Positions 25,441 to 37,003 of a DNA stretch of 64,000 nt are shown here, piece by piece (positions within the stretch are counted from its first letter, which is position 1; every line of letters begins with the position of its first letter). Position numbers and translations under genes: made by a program. This DNA comes from Ceratothoa steindachneri (Eukaryota > Arthropoda > Malacostraca > Isopoda > Cymothoidae). The stretch spans positions 178,864,246-178,928,245 of the forward strand of contig OZ018318.1 of NCBI GenBank assembly GCA_963969495.1, read 5' to 3'. The notes beneath the pieces were generated by a model, which ran no database searches, was not told the origin of the DNA, and saw only the letters and a program-made list of their open reading frames with translations.

Positions 25441-27333
25441 GATATGTGGTTGTAGAAGTCTGAATACCGCGTACATAGATGTACGCAGAAATACTCCGAG
25501 ACAAGCTACGTGTCCTACCGTATTTCCAAATGCACCAGCCTCAAATTCTCTATCGCCCCTTTTCGCACCATTGTAAACTGCGAAGTGGCTCGAAGGCGTG
25601 AAAGAAATAACGTCAGCCCAAAGATGAAAAAAAAGGTCTTTCGCGCGAGGATATAGATTTTACGAGAATTCGATTCACTCTCTCGATTTGGCTCGAGGGA
25701 GGAATAAAAGGAAGACTTCTCACTGGAATCAGGCAGAAGTCCTTGGACCTACGTCGAGTTTGTGCGAAACTCGACCCACATAAGAAACTGTGCGCCCGCT
25801 GCAAGGAAGGAACTTATCGGGGAGTTGGTTGTTGCCGGTCACGGTACTTGTAGGTGCCAAACTTCTCGCAGCCTTTCCCTCCTTTAGAGTCTGACGTTAC
25901 ATAGGACCTCCCTCTGCGGATTACCCTAGACGTAGCTAGGTAATCGGTTTTGGCTACCCACTACAGGAGTCGAATAATCGGACAGGTACTTCGAGGAAGA
26001 AGTCCGATTGAGTCACCGCTTGGCTCATCTTCGTGATCCGGCAAAGGATCAGCATATCACCGGTCTAGGATTACCCTCTCATTCGATAACCTCTGGCGGC
26101 TGGAATAGGTGCGATCATCGTCACCAGAACAAGATCTTCACCGCCTCTCCCTTCAAAAATACTTACAAACTCAAAGGTATCGTTAATTAAATTATCCCCT
26201 CCCCTAACTTCACCAGTTTATTTGTGTACTAGAATTCTCATCCTGAGCCCACGCCCTCGAATATTAGAAGTGCTTACTTAATTCAGTGTTTATCTCAATA
26301 ATAATATTCCCTTCGTTCTGTCTGGTGTCATTAAGACGCAAACATCCCAGTGATTAATCTGCAAGTAATCCCCACGACATTTTTGTAGACTTATTTATTC
26401 AGTGCAAGATTAATCCTAATTATATTTATATACGCTGTGTTTATTTCAAATTCATGTACATTAAAGATTATTTTTGTTGATGTGTGTTTAACTAATTTGG
26501 ACGACCCCTTGGCAATTATTAAGCATCCACTCGGCTTAAAACTCATTATTTCACTGACCGCCCATGGTTGGCTTATACTGAATGGAGAACACACTCAGGG
26601 AATCATCATCTTAGTTTTGATCAAAAGGGTACGCACCGGGGTTATTCTTATTAACCGGGAGTGGCTAAGGTAGGTGTATTGGATACGCTTCACCTCCGCT
26701 TCACCTCAGTGCGGTAATAAAATATATGTCCAGAAAGTGGGACTGGGATTACCCACTCACTAAACCTCGACAGTGGTTAATTATAGCGTAGTTAGTTTGT
26801 ATATATTTTATTTGAATAGTTCATGTTGTTTGTATAAGTCCAAATTGCGCCAAAATAAAACCGGATCAATTGTATACTCCCCCCCCCATCCTCAGTGTAG
26901 AGAAATAGCTACATAAAGCCTCCCGGGGGGCCAGGCGGACATATACCTTAAAGTCTTCCCCCGCCCCTTGTGGAGAAAGCCGGAGAAGCGAGCCCCATGA
27001 GGAGACTCGTGGGAACGGTAGCCGGCCAATAACAGTAACTGCCTATGCTATTTGATCTCCCGCCGCTTAGGTAGTTGGAGTGACCATCTGCGTTAAGGCA
27101 ACCACCTAAGGCCCTTAAACGACGCTCTAACGATCCAATTACCTATGAGATCCATAAACCCGTGGTTATGTCACAAAAGAAGCGGTGCTAGTCAAAAAGC
27201 ACCCCAAGGAGTGTGGCGGTTGAGGGTCTCACTAACGACTTGGGCACCTCAGTGCCAACCTCTGCACTTCTCGCTCTCACCAAATGCGAACTCACCATTC
27301 GCGCTTCCCTTTGTGGCCTCGCCCCTTCCCGGC
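25441..27333. other. Unassigned mixed-composition region
   Basis: Less AT-rich than its neighbours, with short ORFs lacking family features. 26880-27010 contains C- and G-rich runs (CCCCCCCCATCC, CTCCCGGGGGGCC) and the 13-mer CCCATGAGGAGAC also seen near 10009. The composition and the promoter-like block just downstream suggest the untranslated or LTR end of an unidentified repeat. No direct terminal repeat was found to prove it. Confidence 0.35.
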
Positions 27334-27341
27334 TATAAATA
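27334..27341 (+). promoter_or_regulatory. TATA-box candidate (TATAAATA)
   Basis: GGCTATAAATAAGCC, a textbook TATA box in a GC-richer setting. Its downstream sequence contains GAATTCGGTAAGAAAG (a possible 5' splice site about 40 bp on) and two copies of GAAGATCGATCC 60 bp apart (27401 and 27461). No clear ORF follows. It could be the promoter of an LTR or other repeat, or of a host gene whose exons are outside the recognisable sequence. Confidence 0.35.
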
Positions 27342-28659
27342 AGCCCCGGAAAGAAAGAGAAGGACTTGAATTCGGTAAGAAAGACGAAGGTTCACTTCGT
27401 GAAGATCGATCCTTCAGCCAGACAAGACGATTTCCGTGAGAAACGATAGGATCAGATTGAGAAGATCGATCCCCCCTCCGCGGGCTGAATTAACATAAAT
27501 CGTCAAGTTTGGTATCGATGCCATGCCGAAGAATCCTTTACAGACTTAGAAGAAGTTTGACTGGAGAAAAGTAAACCCGCTCACACTCGAGTGACTCTCA
27601 CATCTCAAGCTCCGTAAGAGTGAGAGGAGAAGAACCCAGCCCCAACGAGGTTCCGTTCTTTAATTACGGCCAAAATCTCACCGAATACCCCTAAATCTAG
27701 TTGGACACTCTACGTCGAAGAATAAGACACCAAGAGGCTTCAATTTTAAACCATCCTGCGACTGCTACTTCATTAAAAACAGGAGGTCTGATTGAGATCG
27801 CATTCGCGAGTTCCACTTCTTGGTGTGGGAGAAATTGAGCAGCTTGTTGGTGTCTTGATGCGTCGACTAGCGAATTCATTTTTTTTAATGATCACTTATA
27901 TCGTTCGACGAAGAGGGGTCACCAGTTATAGGGTCATGGTAAGTTATGGTACTCTCTCTCTCTCTCCAGTTTTGTAGGCTGGGTTAAGTGATCATCAGCT
28001 TCCTTATGGGATGAAGGAAAAATATATATTTATATCTGGATTCTTTATTCCTGTGTATTATAGCCGGAATAAGCTTTGAATATGGTGAACAAGGAATATA
28101 ACTTTTCTTCTTAAAACAACAATAATTTTGTGATTCTTCTGACTGATTTTTACATACATACATATATGTAAAAGGAAATAATAGATAGGTGTAGTGGTGA
28201 AGTTATATTTTTTGAAAATTTAGCGGAGAAGAGTAAGAGTAAACTGTAAGTATGAGTAGGAAAATAGATTCTCCCGGAGGTCAACTTATTAGCACTACAT
28301 ATTGTTTTGAAAGAATACATCAAATGTTTTTAATTTTTGTTATTTAAACTTAGTATAATTTTTAGAGATAAATTTTTTTAGTCAAATTTATAAAAAAAAT
28401 GTTTGAAGTAAATTTTTAATATAATCATTTTATGTTTGATTTTATTTATTTTAGAACTTATTTATAATTGAGTTGTTCTTTTAGTCACACTTAGATAAAT
28501 TAATTGTTCTGGTTCTACTATTTCCTCTTGTTCGTTTAAAACTTTATTTCGGTAGCACTTTATGAATTACTATTTACACACGAGATAAATTATTATCTAA
28601 TCTGTTAAATAGTTGTACTTATATTATTATTCTCGTTTAGCTTAGTCGTTAGTTTATTT
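27342..28659. other. Spacer, no recognised gene
   Basis: The first 600 bp are of mixed composition with degenerate 60-bp periodicity around 27401-27480. The rest is AT-rich. No protein family is recognised. Confidence 0.4.
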
Positions 28660-28781
28660 TTCTATGTTTTACACTATTAGACCATTTTAATTATTATTCA
28701 CTCGATTCACTCTCTTATTATTCTCTATTTTACACTATTAGACCATTTTAATTATTATTCACTCGATTCATTCACTTTTCT
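28660..28781. repeat. 61-bp tandem duplication
   Basis: Two adjacent copies (28660-28720 and 28721-28781) share ACACTATTAGACCATTTTAA and TTATTATTCACTCGATTCA, with a few differences at the ends. It lies just beyond the 3' end of the family A LINE. Confidence 0.92.
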
Positions 28782-28945
28782 CACTTTAGATTGCTTATTT
28801 TAGACTTATGACCACTTGGGCATAAGCCACCGTAAACAAACTGCTTATTTCTAGGCTACTTTAAAAAATTTGAACAGAAAACAACAATAAAAAGAAATAA
28901 CAATTAGGAAGCAATGACAATAACAAAAACAACAACAAAACTTAG

Positions 28946-31900
28946 TTAAATGAAAGGGAGAAGGCTGGCCTCCCCCCAAAAGTCAACAAGTCCAGCAGTC
29001 AATGTGCACGCACTCGTCCCGAGTACAAAGGACAGGTGGTAGCGACACCACCCATCCCGGTGCCGGGACAGGTAACGTGCGCGAAGATCACCCAGACTGG
29101 GACATTCAACAAGAATGTGCCGAACAGTCTGGGGAACGACGCAGTCGTGGCAATAAGCGCAGGCGAGAGCTCCATCAAATAGCGATGCGTCACACGAATA
29201 TGTCCGATTCGGAGACGACAGAAAGCGACTTAAAGCCATCGTGGCATTGAGGGATAGGTCCATGGAAACAGTCGCGTCGCAATGGCATGCAACTTCAAGT
29301 TCCCTTCGACCATCTCCCATCTTCTTTGGCAAGCAGTCCGAAGAGCTGCCCGTATTCCTGCCATGTAGTCGGTGTGAGGAAGAGCGAAACGATGGTCCGG
29401 TCGCAAAGTCCTCGCGGACTCTTTGGCACCCTTATCGGCGCGCTCATTCCCCGCAATTCCTACATGTACATGAACCCAGCAGAAGATAATCTTGACATCC
29501 ACCAGGCTCGCAAAAACTGTGGCGTCAAGGATATCGCGAACCAGGGGATGCGAAGATTCTAATGCCCCGAGAGCACTCAGGGGGCTTTGTGAGTCGCTAT
29601 AGATCACAATCCATTCTCCGAACCGGGCACGTCGCGTAATCTCCCGTACCGAGTGGTGTATTGCCACCATTTCGACCGTGAAGACAGACGCAGCGCCTGG
29701 TAGAGCCCTGCTGACTTCCAACAGAGGGGATACGGCATGGAAGCCGACTCCTTCTTGGGACTTGGAGCGATCCATATACACTGGCACGGTTCCAGCGTGA
29801 CACGCGGTGTGCTCCAAAAAGGTCGAACGCAATACTCCCGACGCCGTACAAGCTTTGGGAGCAGAGGCGTGGCGACAAATAGCCAAATGTGGTACGCTCC
29901 AGGGTGGCGTCCTGGGCAGAACCAGGGGTGCCACGGGCCCGAGAACTATATCTAGCTCTCGAATGAGTTTCCTGGCCCTAAACCCAAAGGGCTTAGGGTA
30001 TGACTGGCGTCTCTCGGCGTCATAGGCACCGTCGAGATCAGCTGCGGATGCAGTGAGAGCTGTTGGCGACTGGGGGAGGCACCGGGCTCGCGCGTACAGG
30101 CGAGTGATCAACTGCACGCGGCGCAGAGCGAGTGGCATCTCCCTAGCATCGACAACAGGAAGTGTGGAAGGCACCGATCGCAAGGCGAAGGCCGGTGTGG
30201 TGGATCGAATCCACCTTCCGCAATAAACGCTCGGCTTTGGATGCATAAAACTCGCATCCGTAGTCGAGCTTCGAGCGAACAAAGGATCGGAAAAAAAAGT
30301 AATGCAGTAGCCCAATAAGCACCCCCAAGCGCTGAACGTCACGGAATGGAGAATATCTATAACGCTGGTACAAGAGACCCTAAGGCTGCGAATATGAACC
30401 TCCCAGGTGAGGCGTCGGTCGAAAACAAGACCAAGGAAACGGTCCGATTAAACCACTTCCAGTTGTACCCCATTAAGAAACAAGTCTGGGTTGGGGTGGA
30501 GCCGTGGATGGCGGCAAATGTGCATCACCTTAGTCTTGGTCAAGGAAAACCGAAACCTGTATACTTCGGCATAGCGAGAAGTATGACTGTTGGAGTCCAG
30601 GATCCAGAGCTGGCATCTGGGCCGCACCAAAAGAGCTCGAAAGGTCGTCCACGTAGAGCGTAGCGAGAACATCTTTCGGCCTTACCGAGGTGATGCCGTT
30701 GATACTCAGGGCAAAGAGTGTGACACTGAGGACACCTCCCTGCGGGACACCCTCTTCCTGCTCCTTTGGGCCGGAGAGGGCTTTCCCCACCCGTACGCGG
30801 AATCGACGATCTCGCAAAAATTCAGATATAAACATTGGGAGGCGTCCCCTCGCCCCCATCGTATGGAGAGTCTCCATGATACCGTAACGCCATGCGGTAT
30901 CATAGGCCTTCTCCGGATCGAAAAACACCATGGCGTAGTGCTGTCTACAAAGGAAGGCCTCGCAGATGGCATTTTCTAGTCCGAGCAGAGCATCCGACGT
31001 GGAGTGGAACTTGCGGAAGCCGCACTCTGCAGAAGACAGATGGCCTCCGCTGTCCAGGAAAAGGGCTAATCTAACATTTATCAATTTCTCCATCAACTTG
31101 CACACGCAAAAGGTTAAAGAGATTGGGCGAAAACCGGTCGGAATTTGCGAAAGGCGAGCACAGTAGCGATTCCCCAGGAATCTGGGAGAAGACCCTCCCC
31201 CAAGATCCTGTTAAACAAATCTAACAGAAAGGCCATGCCTCGCTCACCCAGGTGTCGAAGCATGGCCTACGGGACATCGTCCGGACCATGGGCGGTGTCC
31301 GCCCACGAAGCAAGAGCGTAGCGCAACTCACTCAAGGTAAACTTGTCGTTGAAGGGTTCTCCGCCTCTGGAGGTAAAGTGCAGCCAGCGGCCTTCCGCGA
31401 CATTACGACGTGCATTGAATGCTGGCGGAGCAGCATCTCGGCTAGAGAATGCGGAAAAAGCAGTCGCGAAGGATTCCACCACAGACGCGGGGTCCGAGAT
31501 TGCGGTCCCATTCTCCCGGAGAATGGGAGAGGGGTCAAGCGAGAACTTGCCGCGAATCCTTTTGACTCGCTTCCACATCTCTGCTAAAGGGGTCTTTGCG
31601 TTAAGTGAAGACACGTAAGCCCGCCAAGGAGAGCGGCGGGCGTGCTTCGAAATATACCCGAACCTAGCCCTAGCCCGACGAAATTCAGCGACAGTGAAAT
31701 CCTTCGAGCGGGGTTTATAGCGCATGTAGGCATAACGCTTTTGTTTAAGGGCGGCCTCACACTCGGCCGACCACCATGGGAGTGGTCGGCATGCAAAACG
31801 GCTAGACGTTCTAGGAATAGTAGTCAGGCCCGCGGCGATAAGGGTTGCTGGAGAAGAACTCGGGCCTCATCTACCGACCTAAACTCCTCGACTGAGATAG

Positions 31901-32660
31901 AAAATTCAGTCATTTCCTGAAATGCAGGCCACCGTGCCCACGCCAAGCACCACCGATGTGGGCTCTCAGGCGGCAGTTGCCCTAAAAATGATATTTGAAT
32001 GGGAAAGTGATCACTACCATGGAGGTCATCGACCACCTCCCAATCAAAATCAGGCTGTGCATCTAAGAGCACAGAGATAGGTCAAGGCAAGAAAATGAAG
32101 CAGTTCTCGGACAGGGATGAGAAAACTCATCCACGTTTAGGACACCCATCTCAAGCTCTTCGATCAGATCGGCAAGAACTTGTCCCCTGGGCTTTATGGA
32201 ATAATCTCCCCAGAGAGGATGCCTGCCGTTTAGATCTCCAAGCAAGAGAAAGGGCCTCGGCAACCGTGCCACGACGCGGCGGAAGTTCCCCGCGTTAAAG
32301 TCAGCTGACAGTGGAATGTACGCAGAAATGATAGTATACCTCCTATCCAGGTGCAGCTGCACAGCCACTTCCTAAAAGGAGGAATCTAAAGAGAAAGGAA
32401 GAACGGAGACATCATGTTGGGTGTAAACCGCGCATCCCCCGGCCCGACCATCACGTGGTGGTGGGGTCGCAAGACCCTTATACCCCGGAAGGGCGGGAAG
32501 GGGACACGCGCCTAACATTGTCTCCGGCACAAAAATAGCTAACGGGGAACGGGAGGAGACGAACCTCTGCAGCTCCTTCCAGTTTGCCTGGAATCCACAG
32601 AAAATTCCATTGAAGGAATATGCCCCCCAGGCCTAGCTCGGAGCAGACGCGAGGGTCCTC
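28946..32660 (-). pseudogene. Family A LINE ORF2: EN, RT, RNase H, CCHC
   Basis: Minus-strand ORF2. The endonuclease at 32640-31830 begins IFLQWN and contains LLLGDLNGRHPLWGDYS and DLHGSDHFPIQISF. The linker and fingers region is 31725-31267 (MWKRVKRIRGKFSLDPSPIL). RT is 31105-30450 with CGFRKFHSTSDALLGL, FFDPEKAYDTAWRYG, GVPQGGVLSVTLFALSING and catalytic TLYVDDLSSSFG. RNase H is about 29780-29350 with VYMDRSKSQ, TVEMVAIHHSV, IYSDSQSPLSAL and HVGIAGNERADKGA. A C-terminal CAYCHDCVVPQTVRHILVEC follows, ending at 28946. Overlapping frames show several frameshifts, and a stop lies near 31266. Unlike the plus-strand copy it keeps the whole EN-RT linker, so it is the better template for the family's architecture. 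Confidence 0.88.
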
Positions 32661-34965
32661 CTCGAACTGAAAACCCTCACAGGAATAGCTGTACGCTTCC
32701 CGGAGGCAGAACCCCGGGCGCTGTTGGCTGAACAAAGCGCTGAAGGCGCTGACGCCCTCGAGGAGTTATTGGGGAAGGTTGGGCTCGCCATGAGATTCTT
32801 TTCCTCCCTCCGCCTCGAAACCTTAGACTGGCGTTGTGGCTTCGGAAGCGGGGAGCCCTCTTTTCGAGGAACCACCTTCTCCGAGCCACTCGCTCCACCG
32901 CTAGGCGTAGGCAAAGGAGCCGAAGCTCCTTTGTTGCTGTCCTCCTTTCGGGGCACAGCTTTAGGAACCCCGGAAGATGGCCTGGTGACCTACTTCAGGG
33001 GTGTTGCCTCCTGTGAGTCTATCGACTCGGTGGAGGCCGTGGCCGTTTCGCCTTACGGGAAACGGTCACGCTGGGGGGAAGGGGGGAGCCCTTGTTTTAG
33101 GCGGGGCTGGGTTGAGTATAACCCGTAGAAGATCTCCTAATGGGCGCGGAAACAACCTTCATATTGGCCAGGATGGGCCATGATCAGAGGGTGCCTTTAT
33201 AACTATTGAGGCATATGACGTCCCAGGCAGAGCCAGGCGAGCCAGGACCAAGTCCTTAGCCTCGCGGAATGAGATTCGATCCTGGGCCTGAACAGCCAGG
33301 ATTTCTTTCTCAAAAAGATATGCACCACATTGCTTCGAAGAAGCGGGGTGCTGCTCTCCGCAATTGACACACTTGGCCACACACGATATAGACATATCGT
33401 GTGCGGCCTTGGAGCAATTTACACAGACTTCGGGTGACCCCGACTTTGCATGTCTACAAGAACCATTCGTATGGCCGAAGCGGTGACAGTAATAGCACCC
33501 GGCGACAGTGGCACGAATTCCTTCACGCGGTAGCGGTACCAACCGGCATGCACCGACTCAGGGAGCTTGTCACAGTCAAACGTGACGAAGAGTGTAGGGG
33601 TGGGTCTCAAGGCCCCTTCCTGTTTTCTCATCACACGTTCGACCTTACCGCCCCTTGGTCGGCCAGCTCTAAGGTGATGTCTTCAATGGAGTAGTCAACG
33701 AGTTCCCTCGCATAAACTAATCCTTTCACAAAGTTCATGGTAGAGTCCGGCGTGCCATGAAGTGTCCGAAGAGCACTTATCTTGGCCGCCTCGGCGGGAT
33801 TCGCCAGAAGGCTCCCGTCCGAGAAACGGGTCACCTTCGGCTCTCTACCAATTGCACTAGCTAATCCTCCCCTCTAATGGATCATGTTGCCCTTGGCCAA
33901 CATGGTGCCATCAGTGGAGCGAATAACGAGGAAGCGTTTGAAGCCAGCGGGCTCGAAAACACTAGGTAACCTCAGAATGAGGGGCCCCGATGTCATCGAG
34001 GCTCTGCCCTGTGCACCTTTGGTCTTAGTCAGGGGCTCCGCACACGGGGGGGCGGGGTAGAGAGGCCAGATGTGCCGATCTTGGCTGGATCACTTGCCAA
34101 AGTGGCAGCAGACCCATCATCCCCTACAGCGCCCGCAGATGAAGAGGAGTACTTTTAGTCTTTTTGGTCTTTTTCGTCCTTTTCTTTTTTGGAGAGGGGG
34201 GCTGGGAATGAACCAGCTTCTCACCTCTGCCGGCAGAAGCCCCTAGGCTAGATGGACCGGCCACAGTGAGTTCCTTCTCTGAAATGGAGAAGGTCCTGGT
34301 AGTCGTAGGGGCACCGGTCAGAGGAAATCACTCCCCTCCTTGTACTGCCTCAGAAACCCTAGCCTTTTGAGGAGGACCTTGCATAGAGGCGGATTCGGGT
34401 TCGGTGTTTGGCGCCGAGCACCGGATTCTCCCCAATGGAAGGTCCTACCGTCTGAAGCTGGGTTTCCTCAAGGACCATGTCTATCACAGGAGGGGCCTCC
34501 AGTTGGCCATACCCTCCCAGGACATCGCAGGTCCCCCTGGCAGCGTCACCAGTCTTGTGTTGGGGGGCACAGGCCTTGACCCCGGCAAGGTTTAATATTC
34601 TTGCCAGCTGGTCTTTTGAGGGAAGCGACCGAAGGGGACTGGCGCTCCTCTTCCCTCTAAGGGGGTTTGCCCTACCGAGCCGCTTCGATGGGGAGCGGTT
34701 GGCTATGGGCTGCCTGCTGGCTTTCTTGGAAGCCCCTTGAAAATAAAAGAGGGGACTACCGCTGAAAAAAAGGGAGGTGCCCGAAAGCACCTCCAGAGAC
34801 GGGCGGGAAGGGGAGTCCCCTGTACCCGTATGCGAAGGAGAGGAGTGAGCCTCCTCTCCAGTTTGAGAAATATCGAGGGTCATCTGCGCAAGCACAGGGG
34901 GGATTGGGGGACCTCCATTTTTTCGCTGGAGCTGCCCAAGGGCGGCTCCGTCGTTTGGTCGGGGT
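32661..34965 (-). pseudogene. Family A LINE ORF1 (gag-like), degraded
   Basis: Minus-strand ORF1. The Pro/Ser-rich N-terminal region is 34895-34359 (SKRLGRANPLRGKRSASPLR, DQLARILNLAGVKACA). A Lys-rich stretch lies near 34160. The central folded region is 33990-33631 (AEAAKISALRTLHGTPDSTM, FVKGLVYARELVDYS), possibly the RRM-like part found in such proteins. 33634-33159 holds LFVTFDCDKLPESVHAGWYR, then three knuckles: CYYCHRFGHTNGSC, CVNCSKAAHDMSISC and CVNCGEQHPASSKQC. A charged C-terminal tail (32956-32633) overlaps the start of ORF2. Frame changes occur at about 34350, 33640, 33500 and 33160. It aligns along its length with 46324-48750 on the plus strand. Confidence 0.83.
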
Positions 34966-35639
34966 GAATTAAAGGGGTTTTTTTATTCATCATTGGGCAT
35001 GGTGACCCTCTTTTTATTACGGGATGCAACCGCTCATCACCCCTCGCAGTTGCCCGCACTGCAAGAGGTGCTCACAGGCCTGGCAGAGCCAGGCGCCGCC
35101 ATTCAGGACCACCCTTCCAGCCTGGTTGTCTGGCAGTCCATCGGCATGGCGGCTCCACCTTGAACACGGCGTAAAAAGATATATTGTGAAGACGAGAGGA
35201 AAAGGGGTGTGAGGAAGGTATGGGTGGGGATGAAGCAGGTTGTTAAAAACCAATCACCCCAGACCGGAGCTCATGGGTTAGGGAGCATTGCCCCCTTACC
35301 CCCTCAGCCCCGATCTGGGACGGTTGGCTGAGAAGAAGGTCAGCATCTACCCGGTGAAATTAGAGGCTGACCAGAAAAAGCTGTGGGAGAGGTTGTTTGA
35401 AAAGCGACGAAGTAGGGGAGAAATACAGGCTATCTGAAGGAAGAAACAGAGGCTAAGCTGGAGCCGGACGCTATTTTCATTGAAATGACCTCATTTGTCC
35501 TGAAAAGAAATTTCAAAAACCTTTCTCTATATAATAATGCATTATTATTGTTATATCATAGAAACAGGAATAAACGATTGCAAGCTATAATCCTATTAAT
35601 AAAATACAAAAAAAAAAAAAAAAAACCCTTGACGATTTT

Positions 35640-36411
35640 AGTTTGTGCCGGTCATCTGGTGCATCACGTTCAAACACCAACAGTAGTCAGAAAGCATGTT
35701 TACGTCTCATTTTTCTCTGGTACCTGGATTCCATTGTTTTTATGTCCTGGTTGAATCTTTCCCCCTGTTCTCACTGTAATCACCGCAATTGTGGAGAAAA
35801 TAATCCAGATGGGACTGTAAAAAGTGTATCTTTATAGACATTCGAGCTCCCAAATATTTGAGACTTGTTAGGAGCTGATTGACTAGGGCAACATATTCTG
35901 GGGTTCTTTTATTGCCGAGAAAATTGTTAACTAGAGCTTTGAAAGCTTTTCAGGCATCTTTCTCTATGTCCGTCATTGATGCCTCAAACTGCTGATCTCT
36001 CATCAATTTGCTGACCTGAGCGCCAAGAAAAGAGAATTAGGCAAAAAATTGGTTATTTTCTTTTGTTCGTTTTTGGACCTAAAATTAGTCCATCAATAAT
36101 CCCCGAATGGAGCTTAGCGTCACTGATTTGTGGAAATTTTTGAAGCAGAAATTTAAAAGCTTGGCCTTCTTTATTAAGGTTTTTAACATAATTTTTCATT
36201 ATGCCAAGCTTTATATGCAATGGAGGAAGCAGTATTTTGTGAGGAGGCACTAAAGGTTCAGCTATCACATTGTTTGATCCAATTCTAAATGCTTTTCGTG
36301 GAGGCCAAACCTTCTTATCATAGTGCATACTATCTGCACGACTGTCCCATAAACATAGGAAAAAGGGAGGTTTCGTGTATCCTGTTTGCATCCCAAGTAT
36401 AAGAGCACTAC
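35640..36411 (-). pseudogene. Uncharacterised 'GYTK...CLWDSRAD' gene, 3' exon
   Basis: Minus-strand exon. A splice acceptor (CCTTTCAG, ending at 36412) precedes ALILGMQTGYTKPPFFLCLW and DSRADSMHYDKKVWPPRKAF. Then come PLVPPHKILLPPLHIKLGIM and KNYVKNLNKEGQAFKFLLQK (to 36060). After frame breaks the reading continues FKALVNNFLGNKRTPEYVAL, ARMSIKIHFLQSHLDYFLHN and CGDYSENRG, then IKTMESRYQ-like residues, to about 35650. I recall this succession from many predicted, functionally uncharacterised arthropod and other invertebrate proteins. No domain function is known to me. Stops (at 36053 and about 36000) and frameshifts make it a pseudogene. It pairs with the upstream exons at 41850-42701, with a LINE lying in the interval. 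Confidence 0.72.
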
Positions 36412-36763
36412 CTGAAAGGAAATTTAGCAGAGTATGTAAATTCCAAGTGTAATATTCCTAAAAACAAATTCAAAGTAATATCCTGTATGCCGAGAATTAA
36501 ATCATTGTATTAGAGCTAATTGGATATATGTACATCTTATTTTGAGTTTATTGAGTTATGTTGTATACCTTCTCAATTAGGATAAGTTCCCCATCAACCC
36601 AAAAGGATGCATTAACCTATAGGGACACACTTCAACAAAAAAGTATGAGTATAACTAAAAAATGACTCATGATTTCCAGATTTGCATTCTTGTAAATGTA
36701 AGTTGACCAAATGTGTATCCAAGTATTAACAATTAAAAATGAAAATCTCAATATCTTGTTTAT
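36412..36763. other. Intron-like sequence of the GYTK-family gene
   Basis: AT-rich sequence upstream (minus-strand sense) of the acceptor at 36412 and downstream of the LINE 3' end. No coding similarity. It is probably part of the intron, or of a lost exon, into which the family B LINE inserted. Confidence 0.45.
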
Positions 36764-37003
36764 TTGTATAGGTTTATTGCGCAATAGCGTACATTTATAC
36801 ATGATCTAATACAAATACAATAATAATATGATATAATAATATATAAATACACATAATATAAGTGTACACATTACACAAAGCGGGAAGCCCGCCAATGTTG
36901 GCGTGCAGTAAGACGCGACGGAGCGTCCCACGCGTGTCTTATCTGCTGCTAGTGGGTACCAACGGTCCTCACCACCCGTCGCCCAGCTGGGCGCAGGCGG
37001 AGA

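Larger units (their letters stand above)
28795..35475 (-). mobile_element. I-group LINE, family A, minus-strand copy
   Basis: A near full-length non-LTR retrotransposon of about 6.7 kb in the same family as 45796-52006. In minus-strand order it has a 5' UTR (35475-34965, sharing CTTTTTCTGGTCAGCC and the following GATGCTGACCTTCTTCTCAGC with the other copy), ORF1 with three zinc knuckles, ORF2 with endonuclease, RT, RNase H and a C-terminal CCHC, and a 3' UTR. The 3' UTR ends with a block shared with the other copy (TTTTAAAGTAGCCTAG..., GCCCAAGT; 28865-28800). The RNase H and C-terminal zinc motif place it in the I group. The 5' end lacks about 150 bp present in the other copy. No target duplication was found. 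Confidence 0.88.

Noticed and set aside
31252..31587. Plus-strand ORFs across 29-34.9 kb
   Set aside because: Shadows of the minus-strand family A LINE ORFs.
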